Of a stretch of 64,000 nt of DNA, positions 51,701-63,998 are shown piece by piece. The first letter of the stretch is position 1; the number at the start of each line of letters is the position of its first letter. The position numbers and the translations under genes are program-made. The stretch covers positions 19,038,863 through 19,102,862 of the forward strand of contig CM057165.1 in the NCBI GenBank assembly GCA_029962745.1. The letters run 5' to 3'. The notes below the pieces were generated by a model. It was given only the letters and a program-made list of their open reading frames with translations. It was not told the origin of the DNA and ran no database searches. This stretch comes from Echinometra lucunter. Its lineage: Eukaryota > Echinodermata > Echinoidea > Camarodonta > Echinometridae.

Positions 51701-54700
51701 AAATCATTCTGGGTCAGCTCTGAAGGCTTGTAGCCTCTCTCAGTGATTTTATTGTGTTGTTGTGATATTGCTTGGCTTGGTCGGACGGAGGTCCCAGTTT
51801 TCTTCTTTTGACAAGCTTCAGAGCTTCAGTAATGGTCCGAATAATTGTACCATTGTGATGAGACTTCAATAGAAGAATGTGTCCATAGGTTTGCTGATAG
51901 ATATTAGATGGTGGAAAGAAAATGGAAGTTAGATAGGGAATGTTAGAATTTTACATGTACTTATATGTGAAGAAATATTGTTGAAGAACCAACTTACTGA
52001 ATTCTGTCATTCCTGTGGGCCTATTACTGGGACCACCTGGTTCCTGTGGACAGTAGGTTTTAAAAGAGACGGTTGAATTCTGGGTGCCGTTGCATAAAAC
52101 TTGCTATCATAGTAACTTTGCCATCAATGCCAACTTTCATGGAATACTAGATTTTGATTGGCTGTTGACAGTGGCGTAATGAGCCAAAATATTTAGGGGG
52201 GGGGGGCTCAATCTTTGCGAGGAGCAAAGCGACCAACCCTGAGGGAGTGTAGCGACTGAGCCGGGGTACCCTCCCCCCTTTTTCATTTTTTCGACTTAAA
52301 AATGTGCAATCTGCAAAACCTGAAAAGGAAATTCCAACTTCAGTTCAATTTTTAGTTTTTCTCATTTCCAACAAAAGAAGCAAATAGGCATATCATGAAA
52401 AAATAAACATTTGAAGTAGAATACATGAAATATGAAACATCAAATGAAATAAAAGGGACGAGCATGGAGAGGGTGTGATGCAGTGGGGTACCAGGGTTTC
52501 ACTCCCATGGTGGCGTAGCTAGGATTTCATTTTAGTGGGGCGGTAGTGAGCACACGAAGCGTGTGAATCACTTTTGGAAATTGTGAATGCATTACTTAAA
52601 AGTAGAAAGGGAGTCTAGGGAGAAGTAATGAAATTTGCTTGATGCACTTATACAAAAAATTGAAAATAATCCATGGTTGAAATTTATTTATTTATTTATG
52701 CTGTTGAGCAACGTTACCATGGTAGTTATCATTGATGACAAAGTTACTATGATAGCAAGTTTATATGTAACGGCACCCGGATACGGTGAAGATGAAAATA
52801 TAATGTATAACCCAATATTTCTACAGTGTACAGATTTAGCAATTTGGGACAATTATGACATATTAGTGAGTTGTTATTTTCATGTTTGGACTGATGTTCC
52901 TGTACTTCCATGTAAATACGGGCATGTATTGAGTGGAAATCTTACATGTAGCGAGGACATAATTGCCAAATTAGCAAAAATTAAGGCATCACAATAACTT
53001 CAGCTTTTTTATAATTATTTACATGGGTATATTCCCTCTGCATTACATGTACATTCTGACTCATGGATCCTGCGGAGCATTCCTGTAGAAGTAGTTCTAA
53101 GTGGAAGTACAGTAGTTTGTGAGCCTTCTCTTTCTGTGTCAGTTGGGAAGAACACATCCCCTGAAATGGATTGCTCTTGAAATACGAGGAGAAATGGTGG
53201 AAGTGTTTGGGCCGAACATTCATGCCACATGGTTGCGTACGTAGTCCCATATACTCATTTCTGTGTACAGCGCATATGTGCTTTTCTGCAAGACTTTAAT
53301 AGTTGATAATTTCAAATCCTTTGGATGATTCCAAAACCTCACAGTATACACCAATTCTTCTGAACTGAATCAACCCCTCCAAACTGCTTGGAGAGGGTTT
53401 CTGTCACAACTTGGATTGCTAGTCCATGATCTAGGCAATTTTATTTTAATACCGGTAGCAATTACCCCCATGGTGGAATCTCTGCCTATCTCCTCCCTGC
53501 CACCAATGGCATGGTCTCCGAATTCATACACCCGGGACTTACCATATTCTGCCTCTTACCAATTATGGCTGGCAGCAGGTAGTTGGAGATCATGCCTTGG
53601 AGGTCCAGGTTCAGAAAAATTTGATTACATAACCAGAATTCTCGCGTTTCGCAATCCTTGCGCCCTCATTTGGTTCAGTGCGATAGTCGCTCTAGCGAGA
53701 GATAGGTCGACAAGGTCGACAACAGTACCATTAACACAATGCACAAGTCGCTTTTTCTGCTGTTCTAATTGATTACAGACTTCTAACACTGTCATGGTAC
53801 GGACGTAAGTGGCGCAGACATTGTGAAACGCGAGAATTGTCCCAAGTCTTTAACGTCCTGCACTGGGCTTTCTTTTGGTTCTGTTTGCTTGCACAGTTGG
53901 GGAATCCTCTTCTCCCATCCAGCGGACTATACGCCAGTGTGTACCACTGAGCTGGGGAGAGTTGCCAGTTTGACAGGTGAATTTGAAAAGCGTAATGTAA
54001 AGCTGATTGCTCTGTCCTGCGATGATGTACCCAGCCACAAGGGATGGATTGAGGTGAGGAGAAACATTTACATCACACATTTCCACAGGATTTTATCTTC
54101 CATAACTTTCTGGGTTCATTAGATGATTTACAGGTATTCACATTTGCATTCACGCCATAATAATCAGATTACACCGTAAGTTTATACACTGAAACAGAAA
54201 AATGTACCTGTTTGCATAGACAGGGATGGATTTTCCTGAGTAAGCTCTTTGTTTCCCCAATTAACCCGTTGACTGCTGAATTCTCTCCTTCCTATAGGCT
54301 TAAGACAGGTGTCACCCGTTTCCAGTAGGCAAGGGTTAACATTCCTTTGTTAATGTCAAATGATGCAAAACACAATGCATTTCGTCTTCCTTACATGGTC
54401 CTGTCTATTTCTGGTTTTCTCTTTTATGTAAACTGGAGGAAACTAGATTAAATGAAGAGGTGGGGGAGGGGGATAAAATGGATCTGTACAGATATAATCA
54501 AATCACATCAAGTGATAAAAGTGAAAATCAAATTTATTGAATTAAAATCCACAGTCCAGAATTACAGAGTAATGCAGTAAGGAAAAACAGGCACATTCCT
54601 TTATCCAGAAGGTATGTTTACCGTATCTGAAAATTATGTAAGATTTGTTGTTCCAACTCCAGGACACCATTGGATAAAACTTTAATACACATAAACCATT

Positions 54701-57700
54701 AATGTTAACTCTGCCAGCAATGGTAACTACCATTGTAACATTGCTCAACAGCCAATCCAATGCTAGGTTTTCGTGGAAGTTACTATCGATGGCAAAGTTA
54801 CCATCAATGGTTGGTAAGTTTCATGCAACAGGGCCCAGTTTCAAATCCAAACGTGAAATAGAACCCTGTTTGACTTGTCGCATGATAACCTTTGAAGTAA
54901 CAGACCTCTTGGTAACAAATGTCCAAATTACAAACCTTCGATCAGATCAACAGACATCAAGGGATACGAACCTGAAGCAAAATGCCATGTTACCGTTTCT
55001 GTGTACAGGACATCAAAGACTTTGCTAAATGTGGAGGGGAATGGCCATACCCAATCATCGCTGACCCTAAGCGTGAGCTGGCCGTCAAGTTCGGCATGTT
55101 GGACCCTGATGAGAAAGACAAGGCTGGGATTCCTCTGACTGCTCGCTGTGTGAGTATAATAAAAATTCAATGAAACCTGCACATATGAAACTAATCAAGG
55201 AATATAAGAAGTGATCTGCATAAGCAGTTGGGCTTTATGTACAGGTTCCTTTCATACCCCTTTCAAGGAAAAGCACTGTTCGAGGCAAACCAACATTCTT
55301 ATTGATCATTTTGATATCAAAACCCCATTTTGACCGAAAAATGCAGATAGGCCTTTGTTGCACTAAACCCTCGTTTTCTTCTTAATGTGGAAGCCCCCCC
55401 CCCCCCCCCCCCCCCCCCCCAGTTATGGCAGACATATAGAGTTTTCAAACTGAATAGGTCAGAAGTGCTAGCTCTCTCAGTTTGGGGGTTGGGGGAAGGG
55501 GATATGTTTTCATTTTGTGCATTGGTCCATGACATTAAATTGTGGTTTTGCTTGATAGTATGAATGAACCTTTGTAACTGAATGAGAATTAACTGGAATT
55601 ACCTGTACAGGAACCAAAGAGAACTAATGTAGCTGGCCTATGGGAGTTTTGTTGATAAATGGTCCAAGCGGAGACAGGCTCTGGCATGATTGTGGTCTAA
55701 ATAATCTTGATCTATTATTTGCTTATTACATCATCCTCGATTTAGTCTGTACATACAGTTTGTTTGTAAATAGTTTAAACGAGCCTTATAAATAGCTGAA
55801 TGAGAATTAACTAGAATTATAGATATGTTGGAGAACAGAAGGGAGTATGCGGCAATTGGGAGTTTGGTAATAGGTGGTCCAAGTAGAGACCGTGTTTGAA
55901 ATGATCTTTTATCTCTTTATTTGCTTGTTACGTCATCCTATAAGGATAACAACAGTACAGCAGCTTTGGGTTGTTTGCTTTTTACAGCTTAAGTAAAAAG
56001 GAATCAACAGAATATTTTGGGACTTGGCAAATATTGTATGTGGGCTTGAAGATTTACCCAATGAGCACTAGACCTAGGCTAAGGTCTATTCAAAATGCAT
56101 GTTATGGTATGCTTTAATCTGTAATAAAATCATGCTTAACAGGTTAAATTGAGTACTGGTATTGCCGAGTACTGATCATGTTATGACATGAGTAGTGGCA
56201 GCATGGTTTAGTGGATACATTTATATCAGCGGACTTGTGAATCACATGGTTCGCGGAAACAGTTTGAGTCCTGCCGAAGCTCTAATAGCGAGCTTTAGAT
56301 TGGCGACGCGAGTCCTGTGACGCGGAATCTTCTTGGTTGACTTACGTTCTCCTCTTTTCTCGCGTCGTGTTGCAAAAGTGGCTTTAGATTTTGGGAAGAT
56401 GCAGTCTATCAGACAAAGCGCGCGGTCAAATGTGAACCATTGTTGCATCATAAAAAAAGTTTAAAAAAGGCTTCACGAAATTGGAGAGGACGGTAAACTA
56501 GATGCAGAACCATCGTGAAAAATAGGAGGACGCAGGATGGACTGGAAAGAGCTGTCACGCGTATGCGCATAACAACATTTTTGCCAGGATTCCGCGTCAC
56601 AGGACTCGCGTCGCCCATTTAAAGCTCCCTGTTGTCTTTTGGCAAGACATATTACCTACATTTGCCTCTTCATCCAGGTGTAGTAAATGGGTACCCAGTA
56701 GGAAGGAATTCCTTAAAATGCTTGAGCGCTGTAACGGCAGCTTGGCTTAAGCCAGAGTTAGAATAATGGAGAGCCAGATCAGTCCCAGATATGAGGGCTT
56801 TACAAATAATCTCCAATTATTATTATTAATTTTATTACATTGAGAAAAAAAGCTGTCTCTTAGCTACTTGGAAAGGTTGATTATGTAGTATTATAAAAGA
56901 ATTAGTATATATGTATTTTTGTAAAGTTTTGGAATGATCAATATGAGACCAAAAAATGTGACTGTGTGTAGCTGAATACAACATGCTCTGCAACAGGCAA
57001 TGGGTATATGGGTCTACAAACATTATTGCTGTGAGAAGTTTGGCCCAAATTTTTCAGCATTGCTTAGCAGTACTGGTATTTAGAATCTGATGCCATTTGA
57101 AAAGAAAACAAAACGGAGAATCTTTTCAATTCAGGAGACTTTTCTAGTATAATATTATGCTGACATTAAAAAAATGAAAAAGCACACACCAGTTTATTGT
57201 ATCTTGACCAGAATTCAACCTTCTCCTCAAGTCATATATCCCTTATTTCTGCTGAGCTAAGCATATTACATAATTAGTAAAGTACAAAGTTTGCTGCACA
57301 ACTAATAGTGCAGGAGATCAAATAACTTCAAGGCTACTCTCTGATAATGTGCTTATTTCTCTCCCTCTCTCTCTTTCTGTCTCTCTCCCTCTCTTGATAT
57401 ATATTTGTGTGTGTGTGTCTCTCTCTATCTTTCTTTTCTTTTCTTTCTGACCTCTGAACTTCTGTTTCTGCATTAGTATTGTAATGCAAAGTCATGCCTA
57501 CATATCTGTAGTATAAAGTCGCATGAATTTCATTGAAGTCAATTCTGTTGTCCAATGGCAAAAGGAAGCAACTCTGTAGAATGAGTTTTTTTAGTAAATG
57601 AAAAAAAAAGATGTCACTGTTTTATGAGGAAATCTATTGAGTTGCTCCCTTTTGATACCCGTGTCTATATTTTGGAAATTGGGGATCACTGGACCTTTAT

Positions 57701-60700
57701 TTTTTCATCATCGTATTGAGCGTATAAAAAAGTACCCCCAATCAGGAAAAAGTCAGTTTTGAAAAAAAGGAATGAATAAAAAATCAGAATTGCTACCTTT
57801 TGTTGTTGGATGGCAGAATTTACATCACCATCTTGAGAAAATCAACAAACAAAATAGGTATTGGTAGAAGATTTTGGAAATGATTGTATGATCAACTCAC
57901 TTTGATGAATGCACAAACAGTGCATCTACACTGTGTATTGTAGTTATATCACCCTCTCAAAGTTATAAAACATTTAAAAAGAATTTAGAAGACAAATATT
58001 GACAGATCAAACATACAAAACACAATACACAAACAGCACATAGTGTACTGAAAATACAAGTACGTGCAAGACGTGATTGTATGGATATAGAAGAATTTTA
58101 ACAAGCAGCCAAACCACAGGTCATATGCAAATAAGCAAAGAGAGCTGATTTTGTTTCCTCTTTCCATTGCCCTGTAATTGCATCCTCTTCCTGTAACCAG
58201 TGGGCTGCATTGCATCCATAGACATATTATAAATTTACTAGACGAAAAGCAGCACGCGCGGATATCATTACACAAATGGCATTAGACCCCACCTCTTTCG
58301 GATCATTTCAAGGGGCAGATAAGCACCCGTTATGGCCATGATATCGATAACACTTGTGCATTATTCATATCTATTGCGCGTATCAATCTTATTGTGGCAC
58401 TTTGATTTAATGCGCATTTGTTGCACATTTATTGTGCATTTATTGCGCATGTTTTTAGCTGATGGGTGTGATGTTTTAAAACATACACAAACACACGCTA
58501 CTCCTTGAAATCAGCTTACAAAATGACTTGTTCATTTTTTATCATGAATATTGATGGTGCTTAGGTCGGCCTTCTAATGAAGCCGGACAAAATGGCGGAG
58601 CTTTAGGGGCCTGATTGCATCTGTCATTTTCAAAGTTATATACATGTAAGTCGAGATGTGTTGTTGCAATGCTCGTCAGATATTCTGCAAAGATAGATGG
58701 TTAGTATGCCATCATTCATATACCTTGTCACAATTCAAAGAATAGGTTGTTGGAAATAACTGATGAAATAGTAAAAACAGTTTTGTTCACAAGATTCCAA
58801 GTGGTGAAAAGACATTTTAAAAAATTATATGAGTACTATCAAAATGCATACATAAGGAAGCGTTGGAGTTTTATCTTCTGTATTATCACTATTATTCAAC
58901 ACATCCATATGTTTATGACAGGGTCATGACCAAGCAGTATTCAACCAACGTGCCTTATATAGCAGTGACATTGTCAATAGAACAGTGATTGGCTGGCTAG
59001 GCATCTTGTAAACTAGGGTGCAATACTACAGGTATATGAAACCACACATCCACTGTTATAATAGTTCACCTCATGACCTCTCATGAAAGCATGGTCCTAG
59101 CTGTGAGAAAAATCTATTTTTTGTAAGATGTAACCAATCAGAGCCCTTACATCAACTGTTTGAAGGATGTAATGTGTACTTTGCTTACATTTTGCTGGAT
59201 CCCGATTATGTCATAAAGTGCACATTAATAATATTTGAATATTAGGAAAGTACAGGCACATATCAAATTCACTCTGGCTCACAATTGAACTACAGTGTAT
59301 GTGAGTTCTGTCCATCTTTTCATTTCATTTCAATTTATTGTCATAAAGTAACATTTCCCACCAACTTTGTCATATATTTCCATGACAAATAAGCATGCCA
59401 TGAATCTGTGATTCCCCTACTTTTATTTAAAGTCATGACATGTAGGTAAATGTTAACTAGTCAATTCAATTTATATTGGGAAATTGGGTCTTTGGGAGGA
59501 GGGGGGGGGGAGTCCTGCTCATTCATGCTCATTATGTATTCAGAGACTGACTCAGTCAAGCAGAGCTGGAGAAAAAAAAATGAGCACTTTATGGGGACCT
59601 GTGGTTTGACTACAATATTAACCTGTTGAACACAAAACCTTGGGCTAGAGTTTATGAAGTTGTGTGTTATACTGAAATCAATCGTACTCCTTGGGTTGAT
59701 GAATTGAAAAAACACATTACTGAAGAGCTCAAAGTCTCTTTGTTCATATGAGACCATAACTTTGATGAAAGAATCATGCATGACTGAGCAGGCAAGACAA
59801 TATGTATTTTCCTAGGCACACATCATGTGTTTCATGAATGAGGCTGCTGAGCGAATGTGAATGTGCATTACCAATTACAGTTGTGCCAGTTTTATAGCTG
59901 TGAATGATTATTCCATCATGGCTATTGTGTCTTATGGAAGATTGAAATAAACGCTTTTAGATTATGTGGTTTTATTTAATGATAATCCCACATTATTTCC
60001 TATCAAAACCAATTGTACAATTATGAAACATTCATTATTTCCAAAACTTAGGTTTTCTGTTTACTACTGACTGTCTGAAATCAGTCATACAAAGTTAACT
60101 GATCATTTTTTTTTTCCATGTCACATGAAAGAACTTCAGAGAAGAGAAAATTAGCTTTTCAGTGATGTGTTCATTAAGATGATTGGAATTATTGAGTAAT
60201 TTACCAATAAACTTCGGTTTCCTGTTTTTTTCATGGAGCTCTTTGTATAATCAGCTTTCGTATATGCTTCCTATCAGTTTCTTTCACAGTGTATTTGACC
60301 AGATCTCTAAAATAGGAAATATGGATTAGGAGAAGCATTGGTATGGAGGCAACTAAACATTTGTAATTTTTTTTTTCTTGTCAGATAATTCTGGAAGTTT
60401 TAACAAATGTATTAATTTACAAAATTTTATGTGCAAAATGATCCCTGATTTGTTGCTTGTAATGTTAGCTTACTTGGAAATTACATGAGGAAATATTGCA
60501 ACAGATATTCAGACTTACTCAGTCATAGCTGTGTTTTCAAAGAAATAATGTTGTGTTTTGTTGTTTGTTTTTTCTTTATTCTATGAAGGTTTTCATCATT
60601 GGACCCGACAAGAAACTGAAGCTCTCCATCCTGTATCCAGCTACAACTGGCAGGAACTTTGAGTAAGTAGAGAGGAAAAGGATTTTTACAAAATAGTGCA

Positions 60701-63092
60701 AATTTACATTCTAAAGACCTTTGCCCCATGTATGGTTTTTATGGCAAAAATTAAATATGTTTGTTCCGCAATGGAACCAGGTTCGTCCCATAATGTTCTC
60801 CAAAGTTATGCTGTCCAATGACGAAAGGAAGCAGCTCTGTAGAATGTGTTTCTTGGGAAATGAAGAAAATAAGTCACTGTTTTATGATGAAACCTATGGA
60901 GTTGCTTCCTTTTGCTATGTCTGTATGTTAGTAATTGAACATACAAAAATATACCCCAAATCAGGATCCATTTTGAAAAAAAAGAAAAAAAATCAGAGTT
61001 GCATCCTTTTGTAAATGGACAGCAGAAAAGGCTCATAAAAGATACTGGTACAAAATAATACTTTCATATTCTGTCCATAATTTACAATGAATGTTAGTGT
61101 AAATATCTGAAATAAATTCCACATGATATAGTCAGAGCTTCGATAGTCATGGGGAAAACCTCAAAAGTCATGGAAAAGTAAATTCTCATGGAAAATCATG
61201 GAAAAATAAAAACAGTCTCCTAAACTTGTGGAAAGTTATTATGGAAAATGAAAAAAAAAAAAAAAAATCCCAAAGTCATGGCAATTGAACTTGGGTGTGG
61301 GCCACTTTTGTGGTGAATTGCCACTTGGCCTAATCCCACTTTGTCTAATGCCTGTTTGGTCTCATCCCACATGGTCTAATCATATTTCATCTACAACCAG
61401 TTTGTCTAATAACCATTTGGTCTAATGGCCACATAGCCCATTTACCATTTTGTCTTATTTCCAGTTAGGCTATGTTCATTTTATCTGATACCCACTTGGT
61501 CTAACACCACTTAGTCTGATTAGATGAACTGGTAATAGACCATATGGTCATTAGACAAAATGAGGAAAACTAAGTAGACTTATGGGGTGTTGCAAGAAAG
61601 TTTCAATCGATTGCAAATAATTGCTGATTTTGAAACAACCATTCTGATTGGCTCAGGGTCTGCCCTTTTAAGAAGGCATGCATGCAACAATGATTTTGAT
61701 TGGCCAACGACAATCAACTGCAACTTGCAATCAATCGCAACTTTCTTGCAACACCCCATAAGTGGCCATTAGACCATTTGATCATTGGACAAAATGACAA
61801 TTAGCCCAAGCAGGTATAAGACCAAGTGATGATTGGACCAAATGGCAATTAGACCAAATTGATAGAAGACCAAAGGGGTTTAGCCATAGTGGCATTAGAC
61901 AATCTGGGAATTAGACCAACTGGTATTAGACCAAATGGCCATAAAGCACTTGTGTGGCTATGGTGTGAGGGGAGGCTGAGGCCATCACAAACATGACAGT
62001 ATATATCTCTCCATGGTATTGGTACGCCGTTTTGCTGCTGCAATCCATGCCAAAGCCATACTTTTCTGGTCATGGAAAAAGGCAAAAATAGGTCATGGAA
62101 AGTCATGGAATTCGGTTTTCAAATTGTTTGGGAACCCCGATAGCTGCCATGTAATTGTTTCTGGATTTTGTAACACTAATAAGTTCAACCCTTTATGAGT
62201 GTATGAGACTGAAGAATCACAGCAGTTTACGAATACTGAACATAATTGATGGTAATCATCTCCCAACCACAAATATATTCAACAGTAGAGGGCAATATTT
62301 CCCACACACAGTGCAGATAAAGGCACTTCCGGTTTCCATGCAAACATGATGGGTCGAGATTTAACAAGTCCTATAGTGATTATACAAGTAGTTCTGAGCC
62401 TAGAAAATGCAAGCAACAAATTTTGACGCTAACTGCATTAATCTAATAAAATTAACAGGAGAGTTTATGAAATCTGAACAATATTTTCATCAAATGAGCG
62501 ATTTACTAGGCCAGGCTGTACATTTTCTATGGAAGCTGGAAAATATGTCAAATTGTCGGCACTGGATTTGTATCGGCGCATGTGTTGGCTGACTTGCGCA
62601 TAATGCAGGAAATGTCGCCCTCTACTGTTGAATCTCATATTTGCGGTAGGGAGAATTATACATATAGTTTATTCATATGTTCGGAACATACTGGAAGCTC
62701 CATGTATTCAGGTCACAGACCCTATCGTGTACCATCAGAAAGAGTTTGTGACAACGCTCCTATTATTTTAATGAAATACAAATTCTTTTTTTATGAAACC
62801 ATTTGGCAATAATAAGCCAATTTTCCTGTTATATCGAAGACAGCCAATCAGAGCAGCTTGTAATCTTCGTGGCTCTCTGTTCATTCTTGCAGTATATTCT
62901 GATGAGTTTAAGTTGGAAATCTTCGGAACATCTGAATTCATGGTCATTCTCCCAAGCAGTTTTATGTGTCTTGATAGTAATATTTAAGGTAATTATTTTT
63001 CTCATGCCTTGTTTTGCAGTGAGATTCTTCGTGTGATCGACTCTCTCCAGTTGACGGCTACCAAGAAGGTTGCAACCCCTGTTGATTGGAAG
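48639..63092 (+). CDS. PRDX6: peroxiredoxin-6 (1-Cys), 5' partial: first five coding exons
   Basis: Exons 48639-48724, 53897-54053, 55009-55149, 60589-60662 and 63020-63092 join in frame to 177 aa. About 45 residues and the stop lie beyond the right edge. Prx6-type peroxiredoxins reduce H2O2 and phospholipid hydroperoxides through one peroxidatic Cys, and the mammalian enzyme also has an acidic phospholipase A2 activity. Seen here: [15 protein letters not shown], His23 in KFHEW, GESWG (27-31, the lipase GxSxG), PVCTTELGR with peroxidatic Cys44, [47 protein letters not shown], and VATPVDWK. All match the vertebrate protein, and no residue known to be essential is missing. Start ATG has A at -3 and G at +4. 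Extra Cys residues (CDDV, KCGGEW) are not in the human sequence. Confidence 0.95.
48725..52080. other. PRDX6 intron 1, 5' part
   Basis: No exon. Holds G/C-run sequence such as GGGGCGGTAGTGAGCATGCG at about 48930, related to 52535-52565, and C/G tracts at 49125-49150, 51137-51150 and 51414-51430. 51995-52065 resembles the TTAA family E repeat. Confidence 0.5.
52082..52778. mobile_element. GGGTGCCGTTGC-type MITE split by a later insertion
   Basis: Left arm GGGTGCCGTTGCATAAAACT with TATCATAGTAACTTTG; right arm CAAAGTTACTATGATAGCAA, ending CGGCACCC. Removing 52169-52699 and one 8-bp copy leaves a normal MITE of about 158 bp. Confidence 0.87.
52169..52699 (+). mobile_element. 531-bp insertion with 8-bp target duplication and (TTTA)n tail
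   Basis: GCTGTTGA is directly repeated at 52161-52168 and 52700-52707. The insert begins CAGTGGCGTAATGAGCC and ends in ATTTATTTATTTATTTAT, so it has no inverted end. The tail suggests retroposition; the head looks hAT-like (CAGTGGCGTA). A GTGGCGTAGCTAGG head-like sequence recurs inside at about 52511. Confidence 0.75.
53637..53838. mobile_element. MITE, AATTCTCGCGTTTCGCAAT family
   Basis: Inverted ends AATTCTCGCGTTTCGCAAT and ATTGTGAAACGCGAGAATT. It ends about 60 bp before PRDX6 exon 2. Confidence 0.8.
53897..54053 (+). CDS. PRDX6: PRDX6 exon 2 (peroxidatic Cys)
   Basis: Encodes [20 protein letters not shown] with Cys44, then SHKGWIE, phase 0 at GAG|gtgagg. Confidence 0.96.
54265..54335. 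mobile_element. 71-bp TTAA-flanked repeat, family E
   Basis: CCCGTTGACTGCTGAATTCT ... GGCAAGGG between TTAA at 54261-54264 and 54336-54339. Confidence 0.65.
54662..54837. mobile_element. diverged GGGCCCGTTGC-type MITE
   Basis: The right end AGTTTCATGCAACAGGGCCC and the left end GGACACCATTGGATAAAACT are imperfectly inverted; the arms repeat ATGGTAACT/AGTTACCAT units. Confidence 0.72.
55009..55149 (+). CDS. PRDX6: PRDX6 exon 3
   Basis: 47 codons: [20 protein letters not shown], then [18 protein letters not shown]. Confidence 0.95.
55150..56187. other. PRDX6 intron 3, 5' part
   Basis: A 27-C run at 55394-55420. Two diverged copies of GAATGAGAATTAACTNGAATT plus GGGAGTTT..TGATAAATGGTCC, at about 55580-55690 and 55798-55890, indicate a local tandem duplication of about 215 bp. 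Confidence 0.6.
56190..56828 (+). mobile_element. tRNA-derived SINE interrupted by a MITE
   Basis: Head GTAGTGGCAGCATGGTTTAG; later body AATGGGTACCCAGTAGGAAG GAATTCC and an (ATT)n tail match the SINE at 17191. The two halves are separated by 56290-56627. Confidence 0.85.
56290..56627. mobile_element. MITE nested in SINE, GAGCTTTARATKGGCGACGC family
   Basis: Inverted ends of about 40 bp: GAGCTTTAGATTGGCGACGC, then GAGTCCTGTGACGCGGAATC, mirrored at 56580-56627. Target duplication not evident. Confidence 0.85.
56829..60588. other. PRDX6 intron 3, remainder
   Basis: Contains TC/GT microsatellite at 57355-57430. Near 57560-57740 a segment (AAAAGGAAGCAACTCTGTAG) resembles 60820-60980, an interspersed duplicate. 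Otherwise no exon or element ends recognised. Confidence 0.5.
57355..57430. repeat. (TC)n/(GT)n microsatellite
   Basis: TCTCTC arrays flanking GTGTGTGTGTGT. Confidence 0.85.
60589..60662 (+). CDS. PRDX6: PRDX6 exon 4
   Basis: Encodes [20 protein letters not shown] then GRNF. Follows a 5.4-kb intron. Confidence 0.95.
61140..62145. repeat. inverted array of TTTGGTCTAAT / ATTAGACCAAATG motifs
   Basis: The flanks repeat AGTCATGGAAAA. From about 61313 to 61530 the + strand repeats TTTGGTCTAATNNCC; from about 61535 to 61945 the complement ATTAGACCAAATGGC dominates. Interrupted by a Harbinger-like MITE. It fills most of PRDX6 intron 4 between 61.1 and 62.1 kb. Confidence 0.8.
61583..61758. mobile_element. 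Harbinger-like MITE copy 2, nested
   Basis: Closely related to 13655-13829. Ends TGGGGTGTTGCAAGAAAGTT and AACTTTCTTGCAACACCCCA; flanks TTA (left) and TAA (right). Confidence 0.87.
62146..63019. other. PRDX6 intron 4, 3' part
   Basis: No exon. Two short sequences related to AATGTCGCCCTCTACTGTTG occur in opposite orientation (about 62285 and 62610), suggesting the ends of a diverged element. Confidence 0.5.
63020..63092 (+). CDS. PRDX6: PRDX6 exon 5 (last in window)
   Basis: Encodes [20 protein letters not shown] then VDWK, phase 0 at AAG|gtatct. No continuation is found before 64000. Confidence 0.94.
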
Positions 63093-63224
63093 GTATCTCA
63101 CATTGTTCAAGTTATTAATCATTCCTTAAAAATTTATGAATTATGATCAGTGTAATTAAATAGAGAATGATGATATTGATGATGATGAAGAAATGATCAT
63201 TATTATTATTACATGTAGTGCAGC

Positions 63225-63264
63225 AGTAGTAGTAGCAGTAGTAGCAGCAGCAGCAGCAGCAGAT

Positions 63265-63304
<40 letters not shown>

Positions 63305-63305
63305 C

Positions 63306-63364
<59 letters not shown>

Positions 63365-63365
63365 A
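63225..63365. repeat. AGT/AGC triplet array
   Basis: Mostly (AGT)n with an initial block of AGC. Confidence 0.93.
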
Positions 63366-63607
63366 AGATGTAATTGTATTAGTAGTTGTAGTTCTATTTT
63401 TATATTATTAGTATTATTATTATGATTATTATCATCATCATCATCATCATCATCATTATCGTATATCATCATCACCATTATTAAATGGTTGCCACAATAA
63501 CCAGTTGTGGCATGCGCCTGTATTCCAGCTATCAGTTATATACTGATTCAGTGGACCCAGGTTGGAGTCTGAGTCACGTCTTTTGGATGGTGATGTTAAA
63601 GGTTGTA

Positions 63608-63618
63608 ATAGTAGAAGC

Positions 63619-63659
<41 letters not shown>

Positions 63660-63660
63660 C

Positions 63661-63722
<62 letters not shown>

Positions 63723-63834
63723 CAGCAGCAGTAGTAGTAGCAGTAGTAGTAGTAGTAGCAGTAGCAGCAGTAGTAGTAGTTAGTAGTAGTAGTAGTAGTA
63801 GTAGCAGCAGCAGTAGTAGTAGCAGTAGTAGTAA

Positions 63835-63927
<93 letters not shown>

Positions 63928-63956
63928 CAGTAGTAGCAGCAGCAACAGCAGCAGCT

Positions 63957-63998
<42 letters not shown>

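Noticed and set aside
61313..61945. CRISPR-like repeat-spacer pattern
   Set aside because: Repeats are short, degenerate, switch strand midway and have spacers of only 3-6 bases, in an animal intron.
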